A stretch of 16,444 nucleotides of DNA, from contig JALUVB010000160.1 in NCBI GenBank assembly GCA_027021085.1, forward strand, positions 1 through 16,444. The letters run 5' to 3'. The first letter of the stretch is position 1; the number at the start of each line of letters is the position of its first letter. The DNA is from a bacterium (lineage in GTDB: Bacteria; CAIJMQ01; JAADFP01). The notes under the pieces were generated by a model. It did not search any database. It saw nothing but the letters and a program-made list of their open reading frames with translations, and was not told where the DNA came from. Below, one piece after another: positions 1 to 6,077 of the stretch. Both the position numbers and the translations under genes were made by a program.

Positions 1-1260
1 TTCCTTCCTTTTGCCATTGCCGGATGGGGGCTTATCTCCTCCTTCCTGGGTATTTTCATTACCCGGATAATTCCTTTCAAAGACCCGCAGAAAGCGATGA
101 ACACGGGGGTTTATTCGGCGGCGGTAGCCATGGTGATTGGCGCCTATTTCCTTATTAAAAACAGCGGTATTTCTTATGTTGCCTATCCTCTTATGGGGCC
201 TTTCTGGGCAGTAGTGGCTGGATTGGCTACCGGGTTGATAATAGGCGGAGTGAGCGAATATTTTACTTCCTATAAGTTCGGGCCGGTAAAAAGACTCTCG
301 GAAGCAGCCTCTCATGGTCCTGCGGTAACTATACTGGGGGGCATTTCCGTGGGGATGCTTTCCACCTTTGTTCCTACCGTTGTAATTGCCGGGGCAACCT
401 TGCTGAGTTTTCATCTGGCTGGTATGTACGGAGTAGCCCTGGGTGCATTGGGCATGCTTTCTATCTTAGGTATTACGCTGGCAGTCGATTCTTATGGGCC
501 GGTGGCAGATAATGCGGCGGGAATAGCAGAGATGGCAGGCCTGGGGAAAGAAGTAAGAAAGATAGCCGATGAGCTCGACGCAGTGGGGAATACCACGGCA
601 GCAATAGGAAAAGGGTTTGCCATAGGTTCGGCAGCTTTTGCTTCCCTGGGTTTAATAACTGCCTATATTGCTACACTGCGATATTTTTCTTCTCAGCCTA
701 TCCAGCTTTTTCTTACGGACCCTCGCCTGATTGCTGGTTTGCTCATAGGAGGAATGGTGCCTTTCCTCTTCTCCTCGCTTCTAGCCGGCGGGGTGGGGAA
801 GGTTGCGAACAGAATTATTGACGAAGTAAGAAGACAATTCAAAGAGATTCCCGGGTTGATGGAAGGAAAGGCAGAAGCAGATTCCACCCGTTGTGTTGAT
901 ATTGCTGCTAAAGGTGCACTGCAAAGTATGATGTTACCGGGAATACTTGCAGTTATCTTCCCGGTGGCTATAGGATTCCTGTTGGGCCCGCTGGCGCTGG
1001 GGGGATTTCTGGTGGGCGCCCTGGTTACGGGGTTACAGCTGGGGATTCAAATGGCAAATAGCGGGGCAGCCCTGGATAATGCAAAGAAATTCATTGAGGC
1101 CGGCAACCTGGGCGGGAAAGGAAGCGAGGCGCATAAATCGGCTGTAATTGGGGATACTTTCGGCGACCCCTTGAAAGATACCATGGGGCCTTCCCTGAAC
1201 ATCCTTATAAAACTCATGTCCGTGGTCTCACTGGTTTTAGCTCCCCTGTTTTTAAGGTAG
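1..1260 (+). CDS. hppA: Membrane-bound ion-translocating pyrophosphatase, C-terminal part (5' truncated by window)
   Basis: Integral membrane enzyme that hydrolyses cytoplasmic pyrophosphate and pumps H+ or Na+ outward. The reading frame is open from base 1, so the ATG at 97 is internal; about 419 residues are present of the roughly 670-720 usual for the family, and the N-terminal third is missing. Conserved blocks are DSYGPVADNAAG (487-522), ALDNAKKFIE (near 1069-1098), GDTFGDPLKD (1150-1179) and GPSLNILIKL close to the C-terminus; these carry Asp/Asn/Lys residues of the Mg-PPi site. The GNTTAAIGKG motif has Ala at codon 598-600, where K+-independent enzymes have Lys, so this is predicted to be K+-dependent (established subfamily rule). 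The membrane glutamate that helps separate Na+ from H+ pumps lies upstream of the window, so the ion cannot be called. It is followed by a stem-loop and bacA. Confidence 0.97.
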   Translation, partial: FLPFAIAGWGLISSFLGIFITRIIPFKDPQKAMNTGVYSAAVAMVIGAYFLIKNSGISYVAYPLMGPFWAVVAGLATGLIIGGVSEYFTSYKFGPVKRLSEAASHGPAVTILGGISVGMLSTFVPTVVIAGATLLSFHLAGMYGVALGALGMLSILGITLAVDSYGPVADNAAGIAEMAGLGKEVRKIADELDAVGNTTAAIGKGFAIGSAAFASLGLITAYIATLRYFSSQPIQLFLTDPRLIAGLLIGGMVPFLFSSLLAGGVGKVANRIIDEVRRQFKEIPGLMEGKAEADSTRCVDIAAKGALQSMMLPGILAVIFPVAIGFLLGPLALGGFLVGALVTGLQLGIQMANSGAALDNAKKFIEAGNLGGKGSEAHKSAVIGDTFGDPLKDTMGPSLNILIKLMSVVSLVLAPLFLR

Positions 1261-1278
1261 CAGGGGAAGGAGTTGTTT

Positions 1279-1306
1279 CGGAGGAGCCATTTTTGTGGCT
1301 CCTCCG
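1279..1306 (+). terminator. Stem-loop between hppA and bacA (possible terminator, no U-tract)
   Basis: Perfect 11-bp inverted repeat (cggaggagcca / tggctcctccg) with a 6-nt T-rich loop, starting 19 nt after the hppA stop. The strong GC-rich stem suggests a transcript-end or processing hairpin. No run of T follows it on either strand, so it is not a classic intrinsic terminator. bacA starts only 24 nt later. Confidence 0.4.
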
Positions 1307-1329
1307 GGAGATTGGGGTAAAGGATTATT

Positions 1330-2115
1330 TTGGGGATAGTCAATGCAATAATCTTAGGTGTAACCCAGGGGGTTACGGAATTCTTACCCATTTCTTCTTC
1401 CGGCCATTTAGTCTTAATAGGCAAATTCATAAAAATTCCTACCTCTGCCTCCTTCGTTGTCTTTCTCCATGCAGGAAGCCTCCTGGCTATCCTGCTTTAT
1501 TTTTATAAAGATATAAAAAAGATAGCTCTTTCTCTGATTTTTTATAAAAATAAGTCCCTTCACAATGCAAGAAGATTATTTGCCTTTATTGTGCTGGGGA
1601 CATTTCCCATAGCCTTAATAGGGGGTATATGGGAACAGAAGATTGAAGCCGTGTTCCAGAATACATTTTTTCTTTCCTTCGCCTTTTTCTTTACAGGAGT
1701 GCTCCTGTTTTTTTCGGAGAGGTTTCCCTACCGGAAAATTAAGTATATTCAGTATCGTCGTGCCTTTATTATAGGAATTGCCCAGGCTTTTGCCCTTTTG
1801 CCCGGTATTTCCCGTTCAGGAATAACCATTTCTGCCGGGCTTTTTCTTGGTATTAAGAGAAAAGAAAGTTTTCGCTTTGCTTTTCTCCTGGTTATACCTG
1901 CTATCCTGGGAGCTTTGATTAAAACCGGTAGTGTGCGGGAATTCCTGGTGGGGCCGGAAGAAGTAATCGCTTTCCTCTTTGCCTTCCTTTCCGGCTGTGC
2001 TTCTCTGGTTTTGTTAAAGAAGGTCATTTCCCTGCGCAAACTCGCCTATTTTTCCTTTTACCTCTGGGGTATAAGCTTGTTTACCCTGTTCTTAGCTCTG
2101 CGCCATTTTCAGTAG
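1330..2115 (+). CDS. uppP: Undecaprenyl-diphosphatase (UppP/BacA family)
   Basis: Integral membrane phosphatase that dephosphorylates undecaprenyl diphosphate, recycling the lipid carrier for peptidoglycan and polysaccharide synthesis. The 261 residues fit the family (about 255-280). Both signature regions are present: EFLPISSSGHLVLI near residues 17-30 and PGISRSGITISAG near 157-169, carrying the Glu/Ser/His and Arg residues linked to catalysis. Several hydrophobic helices span the protein. The start is TTG at 1330: an in-frame stop lies at 1318-1320, AAAGG at 1319-1323 gives good spacing, and the N-terminus then matches the family (short lead-in to AIILGVTQG). No ATG fits. The stop codon lies inside the first unit of a 7-bp repeat array (2112-2132). 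It may be co-transcribed with hppA or have its own promoter; none is obvious. Confidence 0.95.
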   Translation: MGIVNAIILGVTQGVTEFLPISSSGHLVLIGKFIKIPTSASFVVFLHAGSLLAILLYFYKDIKKIALSLIFYKNKSLHNARRLFAFIVLGTFPIALIGGIWEQKIEAVFQNTFFLSFAFFFTGVLLFFSERFPYRKIKYIQYRRAFIIGIAQAFALLPGISRSGITISAGLFLGIKRKESFRFAFLLVIPAILGALIKTGSVREFLVGPEEVIAFLFAFLSGCASLVLLKKVISLRKLAYFSFYLWGISLFTLFLALRHFQ

Positions 2116-2132
2116 TGAGTAGTTAGTAGCGA
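2112..2132 (+). repeat. Heptamer array GTAGTNA (3 units) overlapping the bacA stop
   Basis: Three consecutive 7-bp units, GTAGTGA, GTAGTTA and GTAGCGA. The first unit supplies the TAG stop codon of bacA (2113-2115). This opens the 393-bp non-coding region between bacA and the Na/Pi cotransporter. A similar remnant (gtagtgag) occurs again near 2420. Confidence 0.75.
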
Positions 2133-2141
2133 GGGGGATTT

Positions 2142-2218
2142 TAGACTATAGACCTTAGACTGTAGACTATAGACTGGGGGGGTAGTGAACAGTGAACAGT
2201 AAACAGTGAACAGTGAAT
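2142..2218 (+). repeat. Composite heptamer array, copy A (TAGACNN x5 then AGTGAAC x5)
   Basis: Five TAGACNN units start at 2142, 2149, 2156, 2163 and 2170, exactly 7 bp apart. A 7-nt G-rich linker follows, then five AGTGAAC-type units start at 2184, 2191, 2198, 2205 and 2212. After it, 2229-2262 holds a looser tandem of tcctggt-like units 7-9 bp apart. It resembles the short tandemly repeated heptanucleotides described from cyanobacteria in form; relationship is not implied. Confidence 0.85.
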
Positions 2219-2305
2219 AGATGGGCGGTATCCTGGTATCTTGGTAATCCTGGTTTCTCGGTAAAGGGATAGATTTCGCAAGAATGACAATAAAACAGCT
2301 CTACC

Positions 2306-2333
2306 TGTCATGCCTGCGGAAGCAGGCATCCAG
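2306..2333. repeat. Palindromic dispersed-repeat element
   Basis: Core inverted repeat atgcctgc-ggaa-gcaggcat at 2310-2329, flanked by ctgtc and ccag. The layout matches the widespread small repeat seen in many genomes as a tgtcat...GCGGAAGC...atccag palindrome (similar in form to Neisseria dRS3). An upstream aatgacaa (2283-2290) may be the remnant of the other end. It lies directly before heptamer array copy B. Function unknown. Confidence 0.7.
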
Positions 2334-2338
2334 GATTT

Positions 2339-2407
2339 TAGACCTTAGACCATAGACTGTAGACTGGGAGATAGTAAGCAGTAAATAGTGAACAGTAAGC
2401 AGTAATT
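2339..2407 (+). repeat. Composite heptamer array, copy B (TAGACNN x4 then AGTRANN x5)
   Basis: Four TAGACNN units start at 2339, 2346, 2353 and 2360, followed by a 6-nt linker and five AGTRANN units starting at 2373, 2380, 2387, 2394 and 2401. Same order and strand as copies A and C, but the second half is more degenerate and the linker is one base shorter. Confidence 0.85.
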
Positions 2408-2483
2408 AAGCGAGTAGATAGTAGTGAGAGGAAGGGGTATCGGGCTTCAGGGAGCAATTCTTCCCCTGGGAGTAAATTTCAGG

Positions 2484-2489
2484 TATAAT
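2484..2489 (+). promoter_or_regulatory. Putative -10 box (TATAAT) for the Na/Pi cotransporter gene
   Basis: A perfect TATAAT lies 19 nt before the ATG at 2509. At 17-nt spacing the -35 position reads ttcccc, a poor match. The expected transcript would start near 2496, giving a leader of about a dozen bases with no clear Shine-Dalgarno. Confidence 0.5.
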
Positions 2490-2508
2490 CACTACGATTT
2501 CTTGAATA

Positions 2509-3600
2509 ATGGAAGAAACCAGAAAATCAGAGGTTATTTTACAGACTCTCCTTGCGTTTATTTATCTCTATCTTTTCTTAACCGGGATAAAACTGCTGGG
2601 AGTATCCCTCAAGGGGTTGGGGAAGGGATTTGCCGAGTCGCTTATTCAGACCACTGCTAATCCCCTGGTGGGACTTTTTATAGGTATCGTTTCCACTGCG
2701 ATTATCCAGTCTTCTTCAGCTACCACTTCTCTTGTGGTAGGGTTCGTTGCTTCCGGCATGTTGCCTCTTTCCCATGCTATCCCTATTATCATGGGTGCCA
2801 ATATTGGCACCACTATAACCAATATCCTGGTTTCTCTGGCACATCTAAGATGGAAGGAGGAGTTCAAGCGGGCGTTTTCCGGAGCAATTGTGCATGATAT
2901 CTTTAATTTTCTCACCGTTATTGTTATCTTTCCCCTGCAGATTAAGTTTCATATTCTCACCAGGGTCTCCTATTACCTGACTGTGTCCTTCCAGCACCTG
3001 GGAGGTTTTACCTTTACTTCCCCCCTGAAGGTTGCGGTGGCACCTGCGGTGAAATTTTTCCTCTTTTTAGTGCGTAGTCATTTTGTCCTGGGGATAATTT
3101 TAGCCTTTGTGCTGGTAATTACTTCCCTGATTTTCCTGGTTAAAATAATCAGGAGGGTTTCCGGGAAGAAGTTAGAACTGCTTCTGGACCGTTATTTGTT
3201 TGTCAATCCCCTGGTAATCGGACTGCTTGGTTTTGCTGTGACTGCTTTTATTCAATCCTCTTCCGTGGCCACTTCGCTTGTAGTGCCTTTGATAGGCGCG
3301 GGGCTTTTAAACGTGGAAAAGATTTTTCCCTATACCTTAGGGGCTAACGTGGGAACTACTTTGACGGCGATTTTAGCCTCCCTGGTAACCGGGGATTTTA
3401 CTTCAATACAGGTTGCTTTCTCTCATCTCGCTTTTAATATCCTGGGAATTCTTGTCTGGTACCCGATGAGAAAGGTTCCCATAGGACTGGCTTACAAGCT
3501 GGGAGAAGTGGTGGGGAGAAAGAGGTGGGTAGCTCTGGTGTATATCCTGGGGATTTTCTTCTTTCTTCCTGGTTTGATAATATTATTCTTTAGGAGGTGA
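2509..3600 (+). CDS. Na+/phosphate cotransporter family protein (Na_Pi_cotrans, NptA/YjbB-like, without PhoU tail)
   Basis: Membrane transporter expected to move inorganic phosphate with Na+; bacterial YjbB-type members may instead export phosphate. The family's inverted duplication is clear: QSSSATT at residues 67-73 with GANIGTT at 96-102, repeated as QSSSVATS at 249-256 with GANVGTT at 278-284, each within hydrophobic helices. At 363 residues it has only the transport core; many homologues of about 540 residues carry a fused C-terminal PhoU-like domain, here encoded by the next gene. The ATG at 2509 is chosen because it follows a TATAAT box and gives a short charged N-terminus before the first helix; no good Shine-Dalgarno is seen. 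The gene ends in AGGAGGTGA, which is also the ribosome site of the downstream gene, indicating tight coupling. Confidence 0.93.
   Translation: MEETRKSEVILQTLLAFIYLYLFLTGIKLLGVSLKGLGKGFAESLIQTTANPLVGLFIGIVSTAIIQSSSATTSLVVGFVASGMLPLSHAIPIIMGANIGTTITNILVSLAHLRWKEEFKRAFSGAIVHDIFNFLTVIVIFPLQIKFHILTRVSYYLTVSFQHLGGFTFTSPLKVAVAPAVKFFLFLVRSHFVLGIILAFVLVITSLIFLVKIIRRVSGKKLELLLDRYLFVNPLVIGLLGFAVTAFIQSSSVATSLVVPLIGAGLLNVEKIFPYTLGANVGTTLTAILASLVTGDFTSIQVAFSHLAFNILGILVWYPMRKVPIGLAYKLGEVVGRKRWVALVYILGIFFFLPGLIILFFRR
3592..3597 (+). promoter_or_regulatory. Shine-Dalgarno AGGAGG overlapping the upstream stop codon
   Basis: AGGAGG with the following TGA stop of the cotransporter gene forms AGGAGGTGA at 3592-3600, a full anti-16S match, 9 nt before the ATG at 3607. 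It fixes that start and implies that ribosomes terminating on the transporter gene lie on the next gene's binding site. Confidence 0.8.
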
Positions 3601-3606
3601 TAGGAG

Positions 3607-4284
3607 ATGTTTCGGAGGTTGATAGAGTTATGGAAGACTTCGGACCTTTTGAGTGTTGCGTATGAAAAGGCGGAGGAAATGTTCTCCAAGGCTTATCAGA
3701 TGTTTGACTATGCTTTGAGGGTGTTGATAGAGAAGGAGAAGGAGAAAGAGGATATTTATAAGAAGGACCGGGAATTAAATGCCCTGGAAATTGATATTCG
3801 CAGAAAGATTCTGGAGCATTTGAGCATTAACCCGTCCCAGGATATTAATCCTGCACTTACTCTTATCAGTTTGATAAAGGATATAGAGAGAATAGGCGAT
3901 TACTCCAAGAATGTTATTGAATTATCCCATAGGTATCCTGAACCATTGAGTGGGGAGTACGTAGAGAGTATCCGCAAGATAGAGAAAAAAGTTAAGAAGG
4001 GGTTTGAGTTAACCGAGGAGGCATTGAGGCAGGGGGACAAGGAAAAAGGAAGAGCGGTGATGGAGACGCATGCCTCTATTGCCAGGGAGTGCGAATTATT
4101 GCTGGAAAAGATAATAGCGGATACTGCGCTTTCTACCCACCTTGCTATTATTTATGTGCTTTTAGTGCGCTACTTGAAGCGAATAAGTGCACACGTGAAA
4201 AATGTTGCCTCCAGTGTGGTTAATCCTTTCCCCCGGTTAGATTATAAGCCCGTGGAACTGGAAAAGCAGGAGAGGGAGTCGTAG
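3607..4284 (+). CDS. PhoU-like domain protein
   Basis: A soluble, all-helical protein of 225 residues with two PhoU-like halves. The first half carries ERIGDYSKN at residues 94-102, matching the acidic metal-binding motif of PhoU (E/D-x3-D). The equivalent second motif, KRISAHVKNVAS at 191-202, has Lys and Ala in place of the acidic residues, so metal binding there may be lost. A highly charged helix rich in Lys/Glu lies near 40-60. It sits 6 nt after the Na/Pi cotransporter gene with a perfect Shine-Dalgarno, so the pair looks like a split version of fused NptA-PhoU transporters; a role in gating or regulating phosphate flux is inferred. There are no pstSCAB or phoBR genes nearby. The last 43 bp overlap the pyrD 3' end on the opposite strand. 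Confidence 0.88.
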   Translation: MFRRLIELWKTSDLLSVAYEKAEEMFSKAYQMFDYALRVLIEKEKEKEDIYKKDRELNALEIDIRRKILEHLSINPSQDINPALTLISLIKDIERIGDYSKNVIELSHRYPEPLSGEYVESIRKIEKKVKKGFELTEEALRQGDKEKGRAVMETHASIARECELLLEKIIADTALSTHLAIIYVLLVRYLKRISAHVKNVASSVVNPFPRLDYKPVELEKQERES

Positions 4285-5138
4285 CCGGAAGAAGCAAGTA
4301 TTTCTTTTAGCTCCTTTGCTATTCTTGCCGGTGCGGAGGGTTCGAGAAGCAGTACACTTCCCAGGCTTACGCAGTTTGCTCCTGCCAGGAAGTAGTCAAT
4401 GATGTCTTTCCCTGCATAGATTCCGCCTGTGCCTATGAGGGGAAGGCTGGTAACTTTCCTGGTTTCTTCGATGAGCCGTAAAGATAGGGGTTTCAGCGGC
4501 GGGCCGGATAATCCTCCCCGGAGTTTTTTGCCTGCTGCATAATAGCAGAGAACGGGTAAGCTGTTTATAAGGTTCAGGGCATCTGCTCCGCCTTCTTCAC
4601 AGGCTAAAGCTACCTCTTTTATATCTGTTACCTGGGGGGAGAGTTTTGCTATTAGCGGGAAAGGAGAAACTCTTTTAGTGTTTTTAATTATTTTTAGGCA
4701 TGTTTCCGGTTCCTGGGCAAAGAGTTTTTGCTTTTTTAGGTTGGGGCAGGAGAGGTTTAATTCCAGGAAGTCTATTCCTCTGAATTCGGAAAGCATCCGG
4801 GCAAGGAGAGGAAATTCTTCTTCTTTAGCTCCTCCTATGCTTACTATCTTTTTCATGGGAAGTTTCAGGAGAGAGGCAAGTTTCTCCTTTATAAAGGCTG
4901 CAACGCCCATATTTGCCAGACCGATAGAGTTTATAATCCCGCCGGGCACCTCGATTATGCGGGGAGGAGGGTTCCCTTCCCGGGGCTGCAGGGTGATGGT
5001 TTTTGTGGTTATGGCTCCCACAGAGTTAGGGTCCAGAAAGGGTATAAGTTCATCGGAGTATCCGGATACTCCGGAAGCAAGTATTACAGGAGTGGTTAAT
5101 TTCTTGCCCAAAAAGTTTACGCTTAAGTTTATTCCCAT
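4242..5138 (-). CDS. pyrD: Dihydroorotate dehydrogenase, class 1B catalytic subunit
   Basis: FMN enzyme that oxidises dihydroorotate to orotate in UMP synthesis, passing electrons to PyrK. The 298 residues fit class 1B (about 300). The motif ELNLSCPN at residues 126-133 contains the class 1 catalytic base Cys131. SGVSGYSDE near 22-30, a lysine-bearing TTKTITLQPREGNPPPR stretch near 44-60, NSIGLANMG at 70-78 and GTGGI with GANCVSLGS near the C-terminus are typical substrate and FMN phosphate contacts. The ATG at 5138 overlaps the 3' end of pyrK by 10 bp, matching the usual pyrK-pyrD pairing and coupled translation. The final 43 bp overlap the convergent PhoU-like gene. No terminator hairpin was seen at the convergent junction. 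Confidence 0.96.
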   Translation of the reverse strand: MGINLSVNFLGKKLTTPVILASGVSGYSDELIPFLDPNSVGAITTKTITLQPREGNPPPRIIEVPGGIINSIGLANMGVAAFIKEKLASLLKLPMKKIVSIGGAKEEEFPLLARMLSEFRGIDFLELNLSCPNLKKQKLFAQEPETCLKIIKNTKRVSPFPLIAKLSPQVTDIKEVALACEEGGADALNLINSLPVLCYYAAGKKLRGGLSGPPLKPLSLRLIEETRKVTSLPLIGTGGIYAGKDIIDYFLAGANCVSLGSVLLLEPSAPARIAKELKEILASSGYDSLSCFSSSTGL

Positions 5139-5896
5139 GCTATCTCATCCGCGTTAAATACCGGGCCTTCCCGGCAGATTCTCTTATAGCCCTGTTTTGT
5201 TTTTACCACGCATCCCTGGCAGATTCCTATCCCGCATCCCATGAACTGTTCGAAAGATACCTCGCAGGCAAATTTTTCCTTCTTTGCGATTAAGTGTATT
5301 TCCTGCAGCATCTCCTTGGCACCGCAAGAGAATATTTTGTTTATTTTTCCCTGGAAATAAGGGATGTGTTTTTTAAGCACATCAGTTACTTTTCCCTTTT
5401 CTCCTGCGCTTCCGTCTTCTGTGGATAGTAAAAACTTTTCCGGGGAGAATCTCTCCCGGAAAACTGTATCCTCGGCGTTTTTAAAACCGAATAAAACGTA
5501 GGGTTCTATGCCGGTTTTTTTCATCTCCTGGTACAGAAAGTGGAGAGGAGCTATTCCTCTCCCTCCTCCTACAAGCAGGGGGACGGTACCGGTATCCCAG
5601 TTAAAAGGAGTGCCTAAGGGGCCCAGCAGGTTGATTTTCTCTTCCTTCTTTTTTTGTGAGAGGGCTTTGGTCCCTCTTCCCACTATTCTGTAAAATACTT
5701 CAATTCTTCTTTTTTTGCTTTGAAAGGAGAAAATAGAGAAGGGACGCCGCAGGAGAAAACAGGGCGGCTCTCCTATCCGAATGTGAACAAATTGCCCGGG
5801 ACGGGGGGGAGGGAATGAGGAGGGAACCTGTAGTTCCAGGAGAAAGTGGGAGGGATTAAGAGGGGTATTCCCGGTTATGGTAAGATTCCATTCCAT
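5129..5896 (-). CDS. pyrK: Dihydroorotate dehydrogenase electron-transfer subunit (FAD, 2Fe-2S)
   Basis: Partner of class 1B PyrD: takes electrons from FMN through a 2Fe-2S cluster and FAD to NAD+. The 255 residues follow the ferredoxin-reductase fold: the FAD motif RPFS at 51-54, a second FAD region around YRIVGRGTKALS at 69-80, nucleotide-binding GGGRGIAP at 110-117, SCGAKEML near 190-197, and a C-terminal cluster motif with C221, C226, C229 and C241 (C-x4-C-x2-C-x11-C), as in PyrK. The ATG at 5896 is 7 nt after the lipoprotein stop; the upstream sequence is purine-rich but has no strong Shine-Dalgarno. The gene overlaps pyrD by 10 bp. Lying downstream of a BatA-like gene and a lipoprotein gene rather than other pyr genes is unusual. 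Confidence 0.95.
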   Translation of the reverse strand: MEWNLTITGNTPLNPSHFLLELQVPSSFPPPRPGQFVHIRIGEPPCFLLRRPFSIFSFQSKKRRIEVFYRIVGRGTKALSQKKKEEKINLLGPLGTPFNWDTGTVPLLVGGGRGIAPLHFLYQEMKKTGIEPYVLFGFKNAEDTVFRERFSPEKFLLSTEDGSAGEKGKVTDVLKKHIPYFQGKINKIFSCGAKEMLQEIHLIAKKEKFACEVSFEQFMGCGIGICQGCVVKTKQGYKRICREGPVFNADEIAWE

Positions 5897-5903
5897 AAGT
5901 TGT

Positions 5904-6077
5904 TTACTTTTTCTCTCTACCCGGTATTTTTGTTTCCACTTCCACGCCTACCCGGTAACTTTTTCCTATTTCTCCTTTCACCTTTATTCTACCCCTGGGT
6001 ACAGTGACACAGCCACTGAGGGTGAATAGCCATCCTGCCATAATTATACCGTAGATTATAATTTTATATCTTTTCAT
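5904..6077 (-). CDS. Small predicted lipoprotein (57 aa), family not recognised
   Basis: A short protein with a basic N-terminus (MKRYK), a hydrophobic segment, and the lipobox LSGC with Cys23 as the predicted lipidation site. This leaves a mature peptide of about 35 residues rich in Lys, Arg, Gly and Val, probably anchored to a membrane on the periplasmic side. The reading frame extends upstream to 6239, but the ATG at 6077 is preferred: it overlaps the BatA-like gene stop as ATGA, has AGGGGAAG just upstream, and places the signal sequence at the true N-terminus. Translational coupling to the BatA-like gene suggests the two products work together. No known family is recognised; small entericidin-like lipoproteins share only the general layout. 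Confidence 0.75.
   Translation of the reverse strand: MKRYKIIIYGIIMAGWLFTLSGCVTVPRGRIKVKGEIGKSYRVGVEVETKIPGREKK

Noticed and set aside
1293-1508. Plus-strand 71-codon frame overlapping the start of bacA
   Set aside because: Out of frame with the conserved bacA N-terminus; shadow.
2141-2329. Minus-strand 62-codon frame in the bacA-cotransporter intergenic region
   Set aside because: It is built from the palindrome and heptamer repeats (translating them as repeated SLFTVHC-like units), with no ribosome site; a repeat artefact.
2112-2407. CRISPR-like array
   Set aside because: Units are 7 bp, contiguous and degenerate, with no unique spacers and no cas genes.
2424-2660. Plus-strand 78-codon frame overlapping the cotransporter start
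   Set aside because: Runs into the cotransporter in another frame and shows no motif or ribosome site.
4678-5157. Plus-strand 159-codon frame opposite pyrD
   Set aside because: Antisense shadow of a gene with clear pyrD motifs; no family resemblance or ribosome site.
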